Origin: Alphaproteobacteria bacterium
GTDB lineage: Bacteria; Pseudomonadota; Alphaproteobacteria; UBA7887
Direction of reading: 5' to 3'
Assembly (NCBI GenBank): GCA_028289725.1
Contig: JANQOH010000357.1
Location: 1-12,235 of the forward strand
Length of the DNA: 12,235 nucleotides
The notes under the pieces are model-generated. The model searched no databases and was not told where the DNA came from. It was given only the letters and a program-made list of their open reading frames with translations. Of the stretch, positions 1 through 6,988 are shown piece after piece; position 1 is the first letter of the stretch, and each line of letters begins with the position of its first letter. A program made the translations under genes and the position numbers.

Positions 1-102
1 CAGATGACATCCTTCCGATGCGAGACATTTCGCGACCGCGAGTCCGATGCCCTTCGAACCACCCGTGATCAATGCCGTCCGACCTGCCAGTTTGAGATCC
101 AC
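1..102 (-). CDS. Short-chain dehydrogenase/reductase, N-terminal fragment cut by the left edge
   Basis: Only the first 34 codons lie in the window and the frame stays open to base 1. They encode the start of a Rossmann fold: a short beta strand (RTALITGG) followed by the SDR cofactor-binding motif TGGSKGIG at residues 13-20, then a helix. The start is GTG at 102, chosen because GGGGAGG (bases 117-111 on this strand) sits 8 bases upstream and the TGxxxGIG motif is at its usual distance from the N-terminus. SDR enzymes are NAD(P)-dependent cytosolic oxidoreductases. The substrate cannot be inferred from this fragment. A gap of 176 bases and a promoter-like site separate it from gntK, so it is probably its own transcription unit. 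Family confidence is high, function unknown. Confidence 0.85.
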   Translation of the reverse strand, partial: MDLKLAGRTALITGGSKGIGLAVAKCLASEGCHL

Positions 103-149
103 CCGAATATCCTCCCCTTTGTCGCCGTTGCCGCTGACCACGCCGCCGG

Positions 150-178
150 CTTATAGATGCCTCATTTTCGAATGTCTT
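150..178 (-). promoter_or_regulatory. Putative sigma70-type promoter for the SDR gene
   Basis: Read on the minus strand, AAGACA (bases 178-173; matches the last four bases of TTGACA) is followed after exactly 17 bases by TATAAG (155-150; five of six matches to TATAAT). Transcription would begin near base 143, leaving a leader of about 40 bases with the GGGGAGG ribosome binding site before the GTG start. This is consensus matching only. Confidence 0.4.
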
Positions 179-278
179 ATATTGCGAGCCTGCTTAATGC
201 GCGAGCGAGGACATCTCAATGCACCATTCGCATTTGGGAATGGCAGATGCCGCACATGACGCCGATTTTCGCCGCGGC

Positions 279-809
279 CTAAGTGCCAACCCGGCATTTG
301 GCGAGACGGTCGCAGATCTCTTCGACAATTGCCTTCGGGTCCGGGCCGATATCGACCACAATCGCTGACTTCGGTTCTTCCAGGGCCGCGAATTGACTGG
401 CCAGAAGCGCGACCGGCATGTAATGGCCGCGCCGCCCTTCGAGGCGGCGGCGGATCAAATCCTCCGAACCTTTCAGGTATACAAGCGCGACCGCCCGGCG
501 GCTGCCGAGCAACTGCGTCCGATACCTTTCTTTGAGAGCGGAGCATGCGAGGACCGTGCGCCGGTTATCGCTGGACCAGCGTTCTATATGCGCCGCTAGC
601 GTGTTCAGCCATGGCCCTCGGTCAGCGTCGGTAAGCGGCGTTCCCGCGCGCATTTTTTCGACATTTTGGGGGCTGTGATAGGCGTCGCCTTCCTCGAAAG
701 TGGCAGCCAGGCGTTTGGCGAGGCGTTGCCCGACCGTCGTCTTGCCTGAACCCGCCACGCCCATCACGACGATGACGGTCGGCCAGTCCTTGGCTGTTGG
801 GTCAGCCAT
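279..809 (-). CDS. gntK: Gluconokinase (thermoresistant GntK/IdnK type)
   Basis: Phosphorylates gluconate with ATP to give 6-phosphogluconate, the substrate of the gnd product encoded just upstream. The 176-residue protein has the usual length of the small GntK family (about 175). Visible signatures are the P-loop GVAGSGKTT at residues 17-25, the segment FEEGDAYHSPQN (38-49) containing the family's substrate-side GD.YH residues, PLTDADRGPWL (58-68), and ACSALKERYR (88-97). The ATG at 809 was chosen because it gives the family length and places the P-loop near residue 20. An open frame upstream to 995 lies wholly inside gnd. The start overlaps the gnd stop by 8 bases, which implies translational coupling within an adh-gnd-gntK operon. 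It is cytosolic and all key motifs look intact. Confidence 0.95.
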   Translation of the reverse strand: MADPTAKDWPTVIVVMGVAGSGKTTVGQRLAKRLAATFEEGDAYHSPQNVEKMRAGTPLTDADRGPWLNTLAAHIERWSSDNRRTVLACSALKERYRTQLLGSRRAVALVYLKGSEDLIRRRLEGRRGHYMPVALLASQFAALEEPKSAIVVDIGPDPKAIVEEICDRLAKCRVGT

Positions 810-2229
810 CTTCGCCCAGCCAATTGGTGTGGAATGTGCCGGGCCGATCGGTCCGCTCATAAGTGTGCGCCCCGAAATAGTCGCGCTGCGCCTGAACCAA
901 GCTGGTCCACAATTTGGGCTGCCGGTAGCTGTCAAACGATGCGAGAGACGCGGCAAGTGTTGGGACGGGCACACCTTGCGCCACAGCTGTGGCAATTGTT
1001 TCCCGCCATCCGTCCTGGCATGTGGACAAGACCTTCGCGATCGCCGGTGCGGTCATCAACAAAGTTTGGTCTGCTTCGGCCGCGTAGGCGGACGCGATGG
1101 TATCGAGCAAACGCGCACGGATAATGCAACCGCCGCGCCACACTTGTGCGATCTGGGCCATATCCAGCCGCCACTTGTGGTGTGTCGAGGCGGCATGCAG
1201 TAATCCAAACCCCTCGCTATACGCGACAATCATGGTGCATCGCAGAGCCGCTTCAGGGGCTTGGACGGTCACGTTCCCCCGACTATCGTTCGGCGTTTCC
1301 CGGGCCGAGAACGCGCCAATCGCGTTGTCTCGACCGTCCTTGTCAGCGGACAAGGCCCGGGCCAAATAGCCGCTGATGAGGGTGGGCGCGGCGACACCGA
1401 ATTCGAGGGCCGCTTCCGCGGTCCAACGTCCGGTGCCCTTGTGGCCGGCGCGATCAGCGATGACGTCGAGAAGCGGACCGCCGGTTTCCGGATCTTTGGT
1501 CGCCAAGATGTCCGCTGTGATTTCGATCAGATACGAACTGAGTGGCCCGTCGGCCCAGCGGGCGAAAGTTCGGTGCATGGCCTTTCGGTCGAACCCCAGC
1601 AGGTCGCGCATGATCAGCCAAGTCTCACCGATCGCCTGCATGACGGCATATTCGATGCCGTTATGGACCATTTTGACGAAATGACCGGCGCCGCCGGGGC
1701 CAAGATGCGCACAGCACGCGGTGCCACCAACTTCGGCGGCAATGTCGGTCAGATGTGTCGATAGGCGCTGAAATGCGTGGGCATCGCCGCCCGCCATGAT
1801 GGCAGGGCCGTGCCGCGCGCCGAATTCGCCCCCCGAGATTCCGACGCCGAGAAAAAGCAGGCCATCATCCGCCAATGCTTCCCCGCGCCGCGCCGTATCC
1901 TTGTAATGCGCATTGCCGCCATCGATGATCATGTCGCCGGGCGCAAGGATCGCGCGCAGTTCATCGATCAAATCATCAACCGGCCGGCCCGCCTTCACCA
2001 TCAGCAAGATGGCACGCGGTGGCGCCAGCGTGGCAACAAGGTCTTCGAGACTTTCGCAAATTGCGATCGACGACGGATCGGCTTCGCCCGAGGCCGCAAA
2101 GGCGTCGGTTTGGTCCGCAAACCGGTCGTAAACCGCAACGCGATGGCCGTGCTCAGCGAAATTGAGCGTTAGGTTGCGGCCCATGACGCCGAGGCCGACA
2201 ACGCCCAAGTCGGCGGAGGCCTCGGTCAT
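802..2229 (-). CDS. gnd: 6-phosphogluconate dehydrogenase, decarboxylating
   Basis: Oxidises 6-phosphogluconate to ribulose 5-phosphate and CO2 with NADP+ (some members use NAD+), in the oxidative pentose phosphate pathway. The 475-residue length fits the long, E. coli-like form (468). In order: Rossmann motif GVVGLGVMGRN (9-19), IIDGGNAHYKDT (101-112), GISGGEFGARHGP (130-142), the catalytic block FVKMVHNGIEY (184-194) with Lys186 and Glu193 matching the catalytic Lys183/Glu190 of the sheep enzyme, KGTGRWT (264-270), and the C-terminal QAQRDYFGAHTYER (447-460) and FHTNW tail that reaches into the partner subunit. The ATG at 2229 aligns with the family N-terminus. A TTG 36 bases upstream would add 12 residues and overlap the alcohol dehydrogenase stop. 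It lies 26 bases after that gene and overlaps gntK by 8 bases. No missing key residue was seen. Confidence 0.97.
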   Translation of the reverse strand: MTEASADLGVVGLGVMGRNLTLNFAEHGHRVAVYDRFADQTDAFAASGEADPSSIAICESLEDLVATLAPPRAILLMVKAGRPVDDLIDELRAILAPGDMIIDGGNAHYKDTARRGEALADDGLLFLGVGISGGEFGARHGPAIMAGGDAHAFQRLSTHLTDIAAEVGGTACCAHLGPGGAGHFVKMVHNGIEYAVMQAIGETWLIMRDLLGFDRKAMHRTFARWADGPLSSYLIEITADILATKDPETGGPLLDVIADRAGHKGTGRWTAEAALEFGVAAPTLISGYLARALSADKDGRDNAIGAFSARETPNDSRGNVTVQAPEAALRCTMIVAYSEGFGLLHAASTHHKWRLDMAQIAQVWRGGCIIRARLLDTIASAYAAEADQTLLMTAPAIAKVLSTCQDGWRETIATAVAQGVPVPTLAASLASFDSYRQPKLWTSLVQAQRDYFGAHTYERTDRPGTFHTNWLGEDG

Positions 2230-2255
2230 GCGGCCAGCCCCGGCACCTCGATGCG

Positions 2256-3425
2256 CTAGGCCCAAACCTCTTTGTACAAATCGACGATTTGATCGGTCGT
2301 CGGCACGCGTGGATTGTTGCCCGGCGAGCCGGAATCGAGGGCTTGCTGCGCCATGGTTGGCAGCAGCGCGAAATATCTCTCTTCTTCAATACCGTAGTCC
2401 TTCGGCGTCGGGACCTCGAGTTCATCGTTTAACGCCCGAAGCTCTTCGAGCAGATGCGCGACGGCAGCCTGATTGCCGACCTCCGCGTCCGCAACGCCCA
2501 TCGCGCGGGCACAATCGGCGTACCGGTCCAATGCGTCCGGTGCGGAAAAGGCGGTAATGGCCGGCAACAGCATCGCGTTCGAAAGCCCGTGCGGCACATG
2601 GAAGTGGGCCCCGATCGGCCGGCTCATACCGTGCACCAGACACACGGACGCGTTTGAAAACGCCAGGCCGCCCTGTGTCGCCGCCAGCATCATCGCCTCG
2701 CGACCGCTGGGATTATCCGGTTCCTTGCATGCCGTGCGAATGTTGCCCGCCACCAAGCGCATACAAGAAAGCGCCATGGAATCGGCGAAAGGGTTCCGCT
2801 TCTGGCTGACATAGGCCTCGATCGCATGGGTCAACGTGTCGATACCGGTATCGGCTGTTAGACGTAGCGGCATCGTCATGGTCAAGGTGTAGTCGACCAA
2901 GGCGCACACCGGGACATAAGCCAAGCCGGCGCACAGCATTTTTTCGTCGGTCTCGGTATCGGTAATTACGGTGAACCGGGTGACTTCCGAGCCGGTGCCC
3001 GCCGTGGTTGGGATGGCGATGACGGGGTAATCGGTCGTGTCGACCTGTTGCGGCACTTTGTAGTCGCGCATGGCGCCGCCGTGGGTCGCGAGAACGCCCA
3101 TGGCTTTTGCCGTGTCCATGGGGCTGCCGCCACCAAGGGCGATCATGCCGTCGAAATCACCGTCCTTCAATATTTTGGCGCCGCTGGAAATCACCTCGGT
3201 TGTCGGGTCCGGAACCGTATCCGCGAAGGCGTCCCAGGGGATCTTCGCGTCATCCAGCACGTCGGTGACCCGCGCCAGCATGCCGCTGTCACGGACGAAC
3301 GCATCGGTCACGATGAGTGGTTTTTGGACGCCGATTTTGGCCATCGCATCGGCGATCTGGTCGCAGGCGCCGGCGCCGATCAGCATTAGGCGCGGCTGTG
3401 TAATCATCGCGGGTGCGGCGGTCAT
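2256..3425 (-). CDS. Iron-containing (group III) alcohol dehydrogenase
   Basis: NAD(P)-dependent interconversion of an alcohol and an aldehyde or ketone in the cytosol. The 389-residue length is typical of the family (FucO is 383). Signatures: GGGSPMD (98-104) for cofactor binding, IPTTAGTGSE (138-147), and a complete set of metal ligands by alignment to E. coli FucO: Asp196 and His200 in DTLTHAIEAY, His265 in CLVHGMSRP and His279 in VPHG (FucO 196/200/263/277). The position of the extra conserved FucO His267 is Arg269 here (GMSRPIGA instead of GMAHPLGA). I believe this GMSRP form marks a subfamily rather than a defect, but that is from memory. The ATG at 3425 is preceded by GGGAGGAG and gives the family N-terminus. 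It is first in an operon with gnd and gntK and divergent from an aldolase operon, so its substrate may be the aldehyde that the aldolase releases. That link is inference. Confidence 0.93.
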   Translation of the reverse strand: MTAAPAMITQPRLMLIGAGACDQIADAMAKIGVQKPLIVTDAFVRDSGMLARVTDVLDDAKIPWDAFADTVPDPTTEVISSGAKILKDGDFDGMIALGGGSPMDTAKAMGVLATHGGAMRDYKVPQQVDTTDYPVIAIPTTAGTGSEVTRFTVITDTETDEKMLCAGLAYVPVCALVDYTLTMTMPLRLTADTGIDTLTHAIEAYVSQKRNPFADSMALSCMRLVAGNIRTACKEPDNPSGREAMMLAATQGGLAFSNASVCLVHGMSRPIGAHFHVPHGLSNAMLLPAITAFSAPDALDRYADCARAMGVADAEVGNQAAVAHLLEELRALNDELEVPTPKDYGIEEERYFALLPTMAQQALDSGSPGNNPRVPTTDQIVDLYKEVWA

Positions 3426-3455
3426 GGCGCTCCTCCCTTTGGCCGTTTGTGTTCG

Positions 3456-3482
3456 ATTATACGGCGAAACACGATGGATCAA
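3456..3482 (-). promoter_or_regulatory. Putative sigma70-type promoter of the adh-gnd-gntK operon
   Basis: On the minus strand TTGATC (bases 3482-3477) is followed after 15 bases by a perfect TATAAT (3461-3456). Shifting the -35 by one base (CTTGAT) gives 16. The expected transcription start is near 3449, leaving a leader of about 24 bases that carries the GGGAGGAG ribosome binding site. The -10 box is the best consensus match I found in the window. The short spacer lowers confidence and could mean an activator is required. Confidence 0.5.
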
Positions 3483-3501
3483 GCGCCAGCCGCCTTTCGG
3501 C

Positions 3502-3533
3502 GTGCGGCGAATACCGCCATAATCGCGCCGCAC
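3502..3533. repeat. Perfect 8+8 inverted repeat in the divergent control region (possible operator)
   Basis: GTGCGGCG (3502-3509) and CGCCGCAC (3526-3533) are perfect reverse complements separated by 16 bases, a centre-to-centre distance of 24 bases. A weak plus-strand -10-like CATAAT (3518-3523) lies inside the spacer, and the GGGAGGA ribosome binding site of the TRAP receptor gene begins two bases after the right arm. The site could be an operator controlling the rightward operon, or, if transcribed, a hairpin next to the ribosome binding site. No regulator gene is in the window. GC-rich DNA produces such repeats by chance, so support is moderate. Confidence 0.4.
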
Positions 3534-3545
3534 AGGGAGGAACGG

Positions 3546-4532
3546 ATGTCAAAAATGAGTTCATTGGCTGCGGCGGCAGCGCTCGCCGTCACGCTCATGG
3601 CCGGCCAGAGCTGGGCGGAGGAGGTGCTGCGTGCGACGTCGATGTTGCCGCGGACGATTGTCTACGGCGAGAGCTTTCTGAAATTTGTCGATAAGGTGAA
3701 CGCGAGTGCTGCGGGCACCGTGCAGATTCAGTTTATCGGTGGACCAGAAGCGATACCGACGCCGGAGCAGCCCGAAGCCTTGCGCAACGGCGTTATCGAT
3801 ATGGTTTACGGGCCCGCGACTTATTATCTCGGCATGGTGCCCGAGGTCGACGCTTTGCTCGGCAGCAATCTCGACCCGAACGAGCAGCGCGAAAATGGCG
3901 GATTGCAGTTACTCAACGACATCCACCAGGAACGATTGAACGCGTTTTTGCTCGCACACCCGGACGCCGGACACGGTTTTCATATTTATTTGTCCGAGGA
4001 GCCGGGCATCAATAGCGAAGGCATGCCCGATTTGAGCGGCAAACGGATCCGTGGGGCCCAACTGTATCGAGAGTTTTTTCGAGGCCTCGGTGCGACCTAC
4101 GTGTCGATCAAAGTATCCGAAGTCTATACCGCACTCGAACGTGGAACCGTGGCGGGTCTCGGTTGGCCATCGGTCGGCATGATGGATCTGTCCTGGGACA
4201 ATTTCCTCAAATTTCGGATCGATCCGGCTTACTTTCAGACCGATGTCGTAATTCTGGTCAATCTGGACCGGTGGAATGCGATGCCTGAAGACGCCCGTAA
4301 TGCGCTCCAGGAATTGGCCATTGCCCATGAAAATGAATCGATGGAAGCGTTTCGCGGCTTGGCCCGCGACGAGGATGCTGAGATGCGCCGGCGCGGGATC
4401 GAGGTCGTGACGTTGAACGAAGCCGCCGCCGCGCGTTATCGCTCTGCGGCGATCGAAACCGCGTGGACGCGGCTCAAGACTCGCAACGTAAAACATCACG
4501 ACGTGTTGCGCGACAAGTTCTATCGGGAATAG
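3546..4532 (+). CDS. TRAP transporter substrate-binding protein (DctP family)
   Basis: Periplasmic receptor that captures an organic acid for a TRAP (proton or sodium driven) importer. Of 328 residues, the first 24 form a Sec signal peptide (short basic start, Ala/Leu core, cleavage after SWA at Ala24). Family features: RATSMLP at the start of lobe I, GKRIRG (165-170) with Arg169 at the position of the carboxylate-binding arginine of DctP receptors, and SEVYTALERGTVAGLGWP (191-208), the usual E.Y.AL.RG.VDG segment at the ligand cleft. The ATG at 3546 follows AGGGAGGAACG and begins a clean signal peptide. It is the first gene of a five-gene operon, and its stop codon lies inside the next gene's ribosome binding site (TAGGAG). 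No DctQ or DctM membrane subunit is present in the window, so it must use a distant importer or act otherwise. The ligand is unknown. Confidence 0.9.
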   Translation: MSKMSSLAAAAALAVTLMAGQSWAEEVLRATSMLPRTIVYGESFLKFVDKVNASAAGTVQIQFIGGPEAIPTPEQPEALRNGVIDMVYGPATYYLGMVPEVDALLGSNLDPNEQRENGGLQLLNDIHQERLNAFLLAHPDAGHGFHIYLSEEPGINSEGMPDLSGKRIRGAQLYREFFRGLGATYVSIKVSEVYTALERGTVAGLGWPSVGMMDLSWDNFLKFRIDPAYFQTDVVILVNLDRWNAMPEDARNALQELAIAHENESMEAFRGLARDEDAEMRRRGIEVVTLNEAAAARYRSAAIETAWTRLKTRNVKHHDVLRDKFYRE

Positions 4533-4549
4533 GAGCGAGATACTTCGCC

Positions 4550-5323
4550 ATGCGCGAAAATTCTGTAAAGGCGAAGCTCGCCCGCGGCGAGCATGTCTAC
4601 GGGACGATGATATTCGAGTTCGCGAGCCCGGGCCTGGCCACGATCGTGGCTAATGCTGGCGCGGACTTCATCATGTACGATATGGAACATAGCGGGATCT
4701 CGGAAGCCGAGATTAAGCGCCAAGTCGCCTATTGCCGCGGCCTTGATATCGTGCCTTTGGTGCGCCCGCCGGAAAAATCCTATACCGCGACCGCCCGTTT
4801 GCTCGACGTCGGCATCATGGGATTGATGTACCAGATGGTCGAGAGCAAAGCCGAGGCCGAGGAGATTGCCTCGTGGGTGCAATACCCGCCACATGGCGTT
4901 CGCGGCGCCATGTTCGGTGGCGCGCATGACGACTATGCGTCGCCGGATGTTGCAAAGACCATGGCCATCGCGAACGAAAGGACGCTCGTGATGGTCTTGA
5001 TTGAAACCGCGAAGGGCGTCGAGAAAGTTGACGAAATCCTATCGGTACCGGGGATCGACATGGCGCATGTTGGCCATTTCGATTTGTCGCTCACGATGGG
5101 GATCCCCGGCCAATTCGACCACCCGGACTTTCAGGCGGCGATCGACAACATTGTCGCGGCGGCGAATAAGCATGGCAAAGCCGTCGGTTTTCTCGCGCCC
5201 AACATCGAATGGGGTCAACAGTGGATCGACCGCGGTTTCCGATTTGTCACATACTCGTACGATATCGGCTTGTTGGGCGATGCCTTGCGCGCCGGTATCG
5301 ACGGTCTAAAACGTAGCGGTTAA
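4550..5323 (+). CDS. HpcH/HpaI family aldolase
   Basis: Class II (divalent metal) aldolase of the HpaI type, which cleaves 4-hydroxy-2-oxo acids to pyruvate or a related 2-oxoacid plus an aldehyde. Its 257 residues fit the family (about 256-267). The catalytic and metal residues align with E. coli HpaI: His47 in YDMEHSG (base; HpaI His45), Arg72 in VRPPE (Arg70), Glu152 in LIETAKG (metal; Glu149) and Asp178 in GHFDLS (metal; Asp175). The usual GPADLS is GHFDLS here, so two residues next to a metal ligand differ and substrate preference may differ from HpaI. The ATG at 4550 gives the family N-terminus. The AGGAG is 14 bases upstream, a long spacing that may lower translation relative to the receptor. 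It is second in the operon, 17 bases after the receptor gene. Confidence 0.9.
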   Translation: MRENSVKAKLARGEHVYGTMIFEFASPGLATIVANAGADFIMYDMEHSGISEAEIKRQVAYCRGLDIVPLVRPPEKSYTATARLLDVGIMGLMYQMVESKAEAEEIASWVQYPPHGVRGAMFGGAHDDYASPDVAKTMAIANERTLVMVLIETAKGVEKVDEILSVPGIDMAHVGHFDLSLTMGIPGQFDHPDFQAAIDNIVAAANKHGKAVGFLAPNIEWGQQWIDRGFRFVTYSYDIGLLGDALRAGIDGLKRSG

Positions 5324-5344
5324 TCCCGAAACAGGAGGAGCACC

Positions 5345-5755
5345 ATGGACCAGACCTATCGTGAAATTACAGAGGCGATGCGGCCGTATTTTGATGGCTT
5401 CTATCAAGGCGATATCGCGACGCTCAAAAAGATTTTTCACCCTAGCTGTCACCTCTACACGGCCACCGACGGACCGTTGCAAGATGATCCGATGGATGCC
5501 GTTTATGACCGCGTGGCGAACCGCGCCGCGCCGGCGGCGGCGGGCCATAAACGTCACGACAGGATTTTGTCGATCGATAAGTCCGGCGAGGAGTCGGCGT
5601 TGGTCAAAGTGCAGATCGCCATTGGCACGAAATTGTTCACCGACTATCTCAGCATGCTCAAACTCGACGGACGGTGGCAGATCATTTCAAAGACCTACAC
5701 CTATGTGCCGATCGAGGTGGAAGTAGAGCAAGCCGTGACGGAAGCAGCGGAATAG
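5345..5755 (+). CDS. NTF2-fold / putative lumazine-binding-like small protein
   Basis: A 136-residue cytosolic protein with no signal peptide. It has the pattern of the NTF2-like (SnoaL / Lumazine_bd_2) superfamily: N-terminal helices (YREITEAMRPYFDGFYQGD), a segment on a pit-shaped fold (LKKIFHPSCHLY, residues 27-38), then strands such as ALVKVQIAIG (85-94) and FTDYLSMLKLDGRWQIISKTY (97-117). The DYL-ML--DG-W-I--K pattern is typical of the Lumazine_bd_2 group. The lumazine name is a historical family label and gives no function. NTF2-fold proteins in catabolic operons may be small enzymes (isomerases, dehydratases) or accessory proteins, and I cannot tell which. A strong AGGAGGAGCACC precedes the ATG. 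It is third in the operon, 21 bases after the aldolase and 29 before the CoA-transferase. Confidence 0.8.
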   Translation: MDQTYREITEAMRPYFDGFYQGDIATLKKIFHPSCHLYTATDGPLQDDPMDAVYDRVANRAAPAAAGHKRHDRILSIDKSGEESALVKVQIAIGTKLFTDYLSMLKLDGRWQIISKTYTYVPIEVEVEQAVTEAAE

Positions 5756-5784
5756 GCCCGCCGGAAGCAAACGAAGAGACGACG

Positions 5785-6975
5785 ATGCCGAATGCCAAAC
5801 TACCACTCGATGGCTTGGTTGTTCTTGATTTGACGCGCGCGCGGGCGGGGCCAACCGCCGCGCGTCATCTCGGTGACTGGGGCGCTGACGTTATTAAGAT
5901 CGAAGCGCCAAGCGAGTCGACGACCGAGGGGCTCGGCGGCGCGCGCCACGGCCCCGACTTTCTCAATCTCCATCGCAACAAGCGCAGCCTCACGCTCAAT
6001 CTCAAGAGCGAGGATGGGCACAAAATCTTTATGGCGCTGGCGAAGACCGCCGATTTCATCGTCGAGAATTATCGCGCGGATGTGAAGCACCGGTTGCGCA
6101 TCGACTATGACACGGTGCGCGAAATCAATCCGCGCATCATTTACGGCAGCATTTCGGGCTTCGGACAGGACGGCCCGTATAGCGCGCGGGCCGGTGTCGA
6201 TCAGATCGCGCAGGGCATGGGCGGCCTGATGTCCATCACGGGTTTGCCGGGACAGGGGCCGGTGCGGGTCGGAATACCGATCGCGGACTTGTCGGCCGGC
6301 AACTACCTTGCGATGGGCATGATTTTGGCGGCATTCGAACGCGAACGTTCGGGCGAAGGCCAGTGGGTTCACACATCGCTTTTGGAAGCGCAGATTGCCA
6401 TGCTCGATTTCCAAGCGGCGCGCTGGCTGATCGACAAGGACGTGCCGCCGCAAGCGGGTAACAACCATCCGACTGGAATCCCGATGGGGGTCTATCCGAC
6501 CTCGGATGGCGCCATCAACATCGCCGCGGCGGGACAAGTGCTATGGCAACGATTCCTCAAGGTCATTGATGCGCCGGAGCTTGGCGAGGACGAGCGCTTC
6601 GCGACCGCGGACGTTCGGTCGAAGAACCGGGACGAATTAAACGCGAAGCTTTCGGAGATCACCGCCAAGCGGCCAAGCGCTGAATGGATCGAAGAAATGG
6701 CCGAGGCCGGTGTGCCATGCGGTCCGATTTACAGTATCGATCAAACTTTTTCCGACCCGCAGGTCGCACACCTTGGTATCGCCTATCCCATGAGCCATCC
6801 GCAGCTTGGTGCGCTCAGCATCGTTGGCCAGGCGGTGCACCTGACCCGCACGCCGCAGCCGCCGGAGGCGCGCATTCCGACGCCCGAGATGGGTGAGCAC
6901 AATGATGAAATTTTGGACACCCTGGGCTACGACGCGGACGCGATCGCGGACCTCCGCGCACGCGGCGTGATTTGA
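5785..6975 (+). CDS. Class III CoA-transferase (CaiB/BaiF family)
   Basis: Transfers CoA between carboxylic acids through an aspartyl-CoA intermediate in the cytosol, activating an acid at no direct ATP cost. Its 396 residues match the family (about 400). The N-terminal domain begins LDGLVVLDLTRARAGPTAAR (8-27) and continues GADVIKIE (33-40) and NLHRNKRSLTLNLKS (61-75), then ISGFGQDGPY (123-132). The predicted catalytic Asp168 lies in IADLSAGNYLA (166-176), followed by GEGQWVHTSLLEAQ. The ATG at 5785 aligns with the family start. The ribosome binding site is a weak GAAGAGA, the poorest in the operon. It is fourth in the operon, 13 bases before the crotonase gene, so the acyl-CoA it makes is probably that enzyme's substrate. 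Relatives include formyl-, succinyl- and carnitine CoA-transferases. The true donor and acceptor are unknown. Confidence 0.92.
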   Translation: MPNAKLPLDGLVVLDLTRARAGPTAARHLGDWGADVIKIEAPSESTTEGLGGARHGPDFLNLHRNKRSLTLNLKSEDGHKIFMALAKTADFIVENYRADVKHRLRIDYDTVREINPRIIYGSISGFGQDGPYSARAGVDQIAQGMGGLMSITGLPGQGPVRVGIPIADLSAGNYLAMGMILAAFERERSGEGQWVHTSLLEAQIAMLDFQAARWLIDKDVPPQAGNNHPTGIPMGVYPTSDGAINIAAAGQVLWQRFLKVIDAPELGEDERFATADVRSKNRDELNAKLSEITAKRPSAEWIEEMAEAGVPCGPIYSIDQTFSDPQVAHLGIAYPMSHPQLGALSIVGQAVHLTRTPQPPEARIPTPEMGEHNDEILDTLGYDADAIADLRARGVI

Positions 6976-6988
6976 GGAGCAGTTTCGG

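Noticed and set aside
224..243. 6-base-pair hairpin (CCATTC / GAATGG, 8-base loop) downstream of the gntK stop as a terminator
   Set aside because: Low GC content in the stem and no T-tract after it on the minus strand, so intrinsic termination is not supported.
279..995. N-terminal extension of gluconokinase by 62 residues upstream of base 809
   Set aside because: The extension lies entirely inside gnd in another frame, does not resemble the family, and the ATG at 809 gives the normal length and P-loop position.
1261..1764. Plus-strand open frame of 167 codons opposite gnd
   Set aside because: Shadow of gnd, whose catalytic motifs occupy the other strand; no ribosome binding site or domain.
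5800..6537. Minus-strand open frame of 245 codons opposite the CoA-transferase gene
   Set aside because: Arg/Ala-rich translation typical of antisense frames in GC-rich DNA; the plus-strand protein has intact family motifs.
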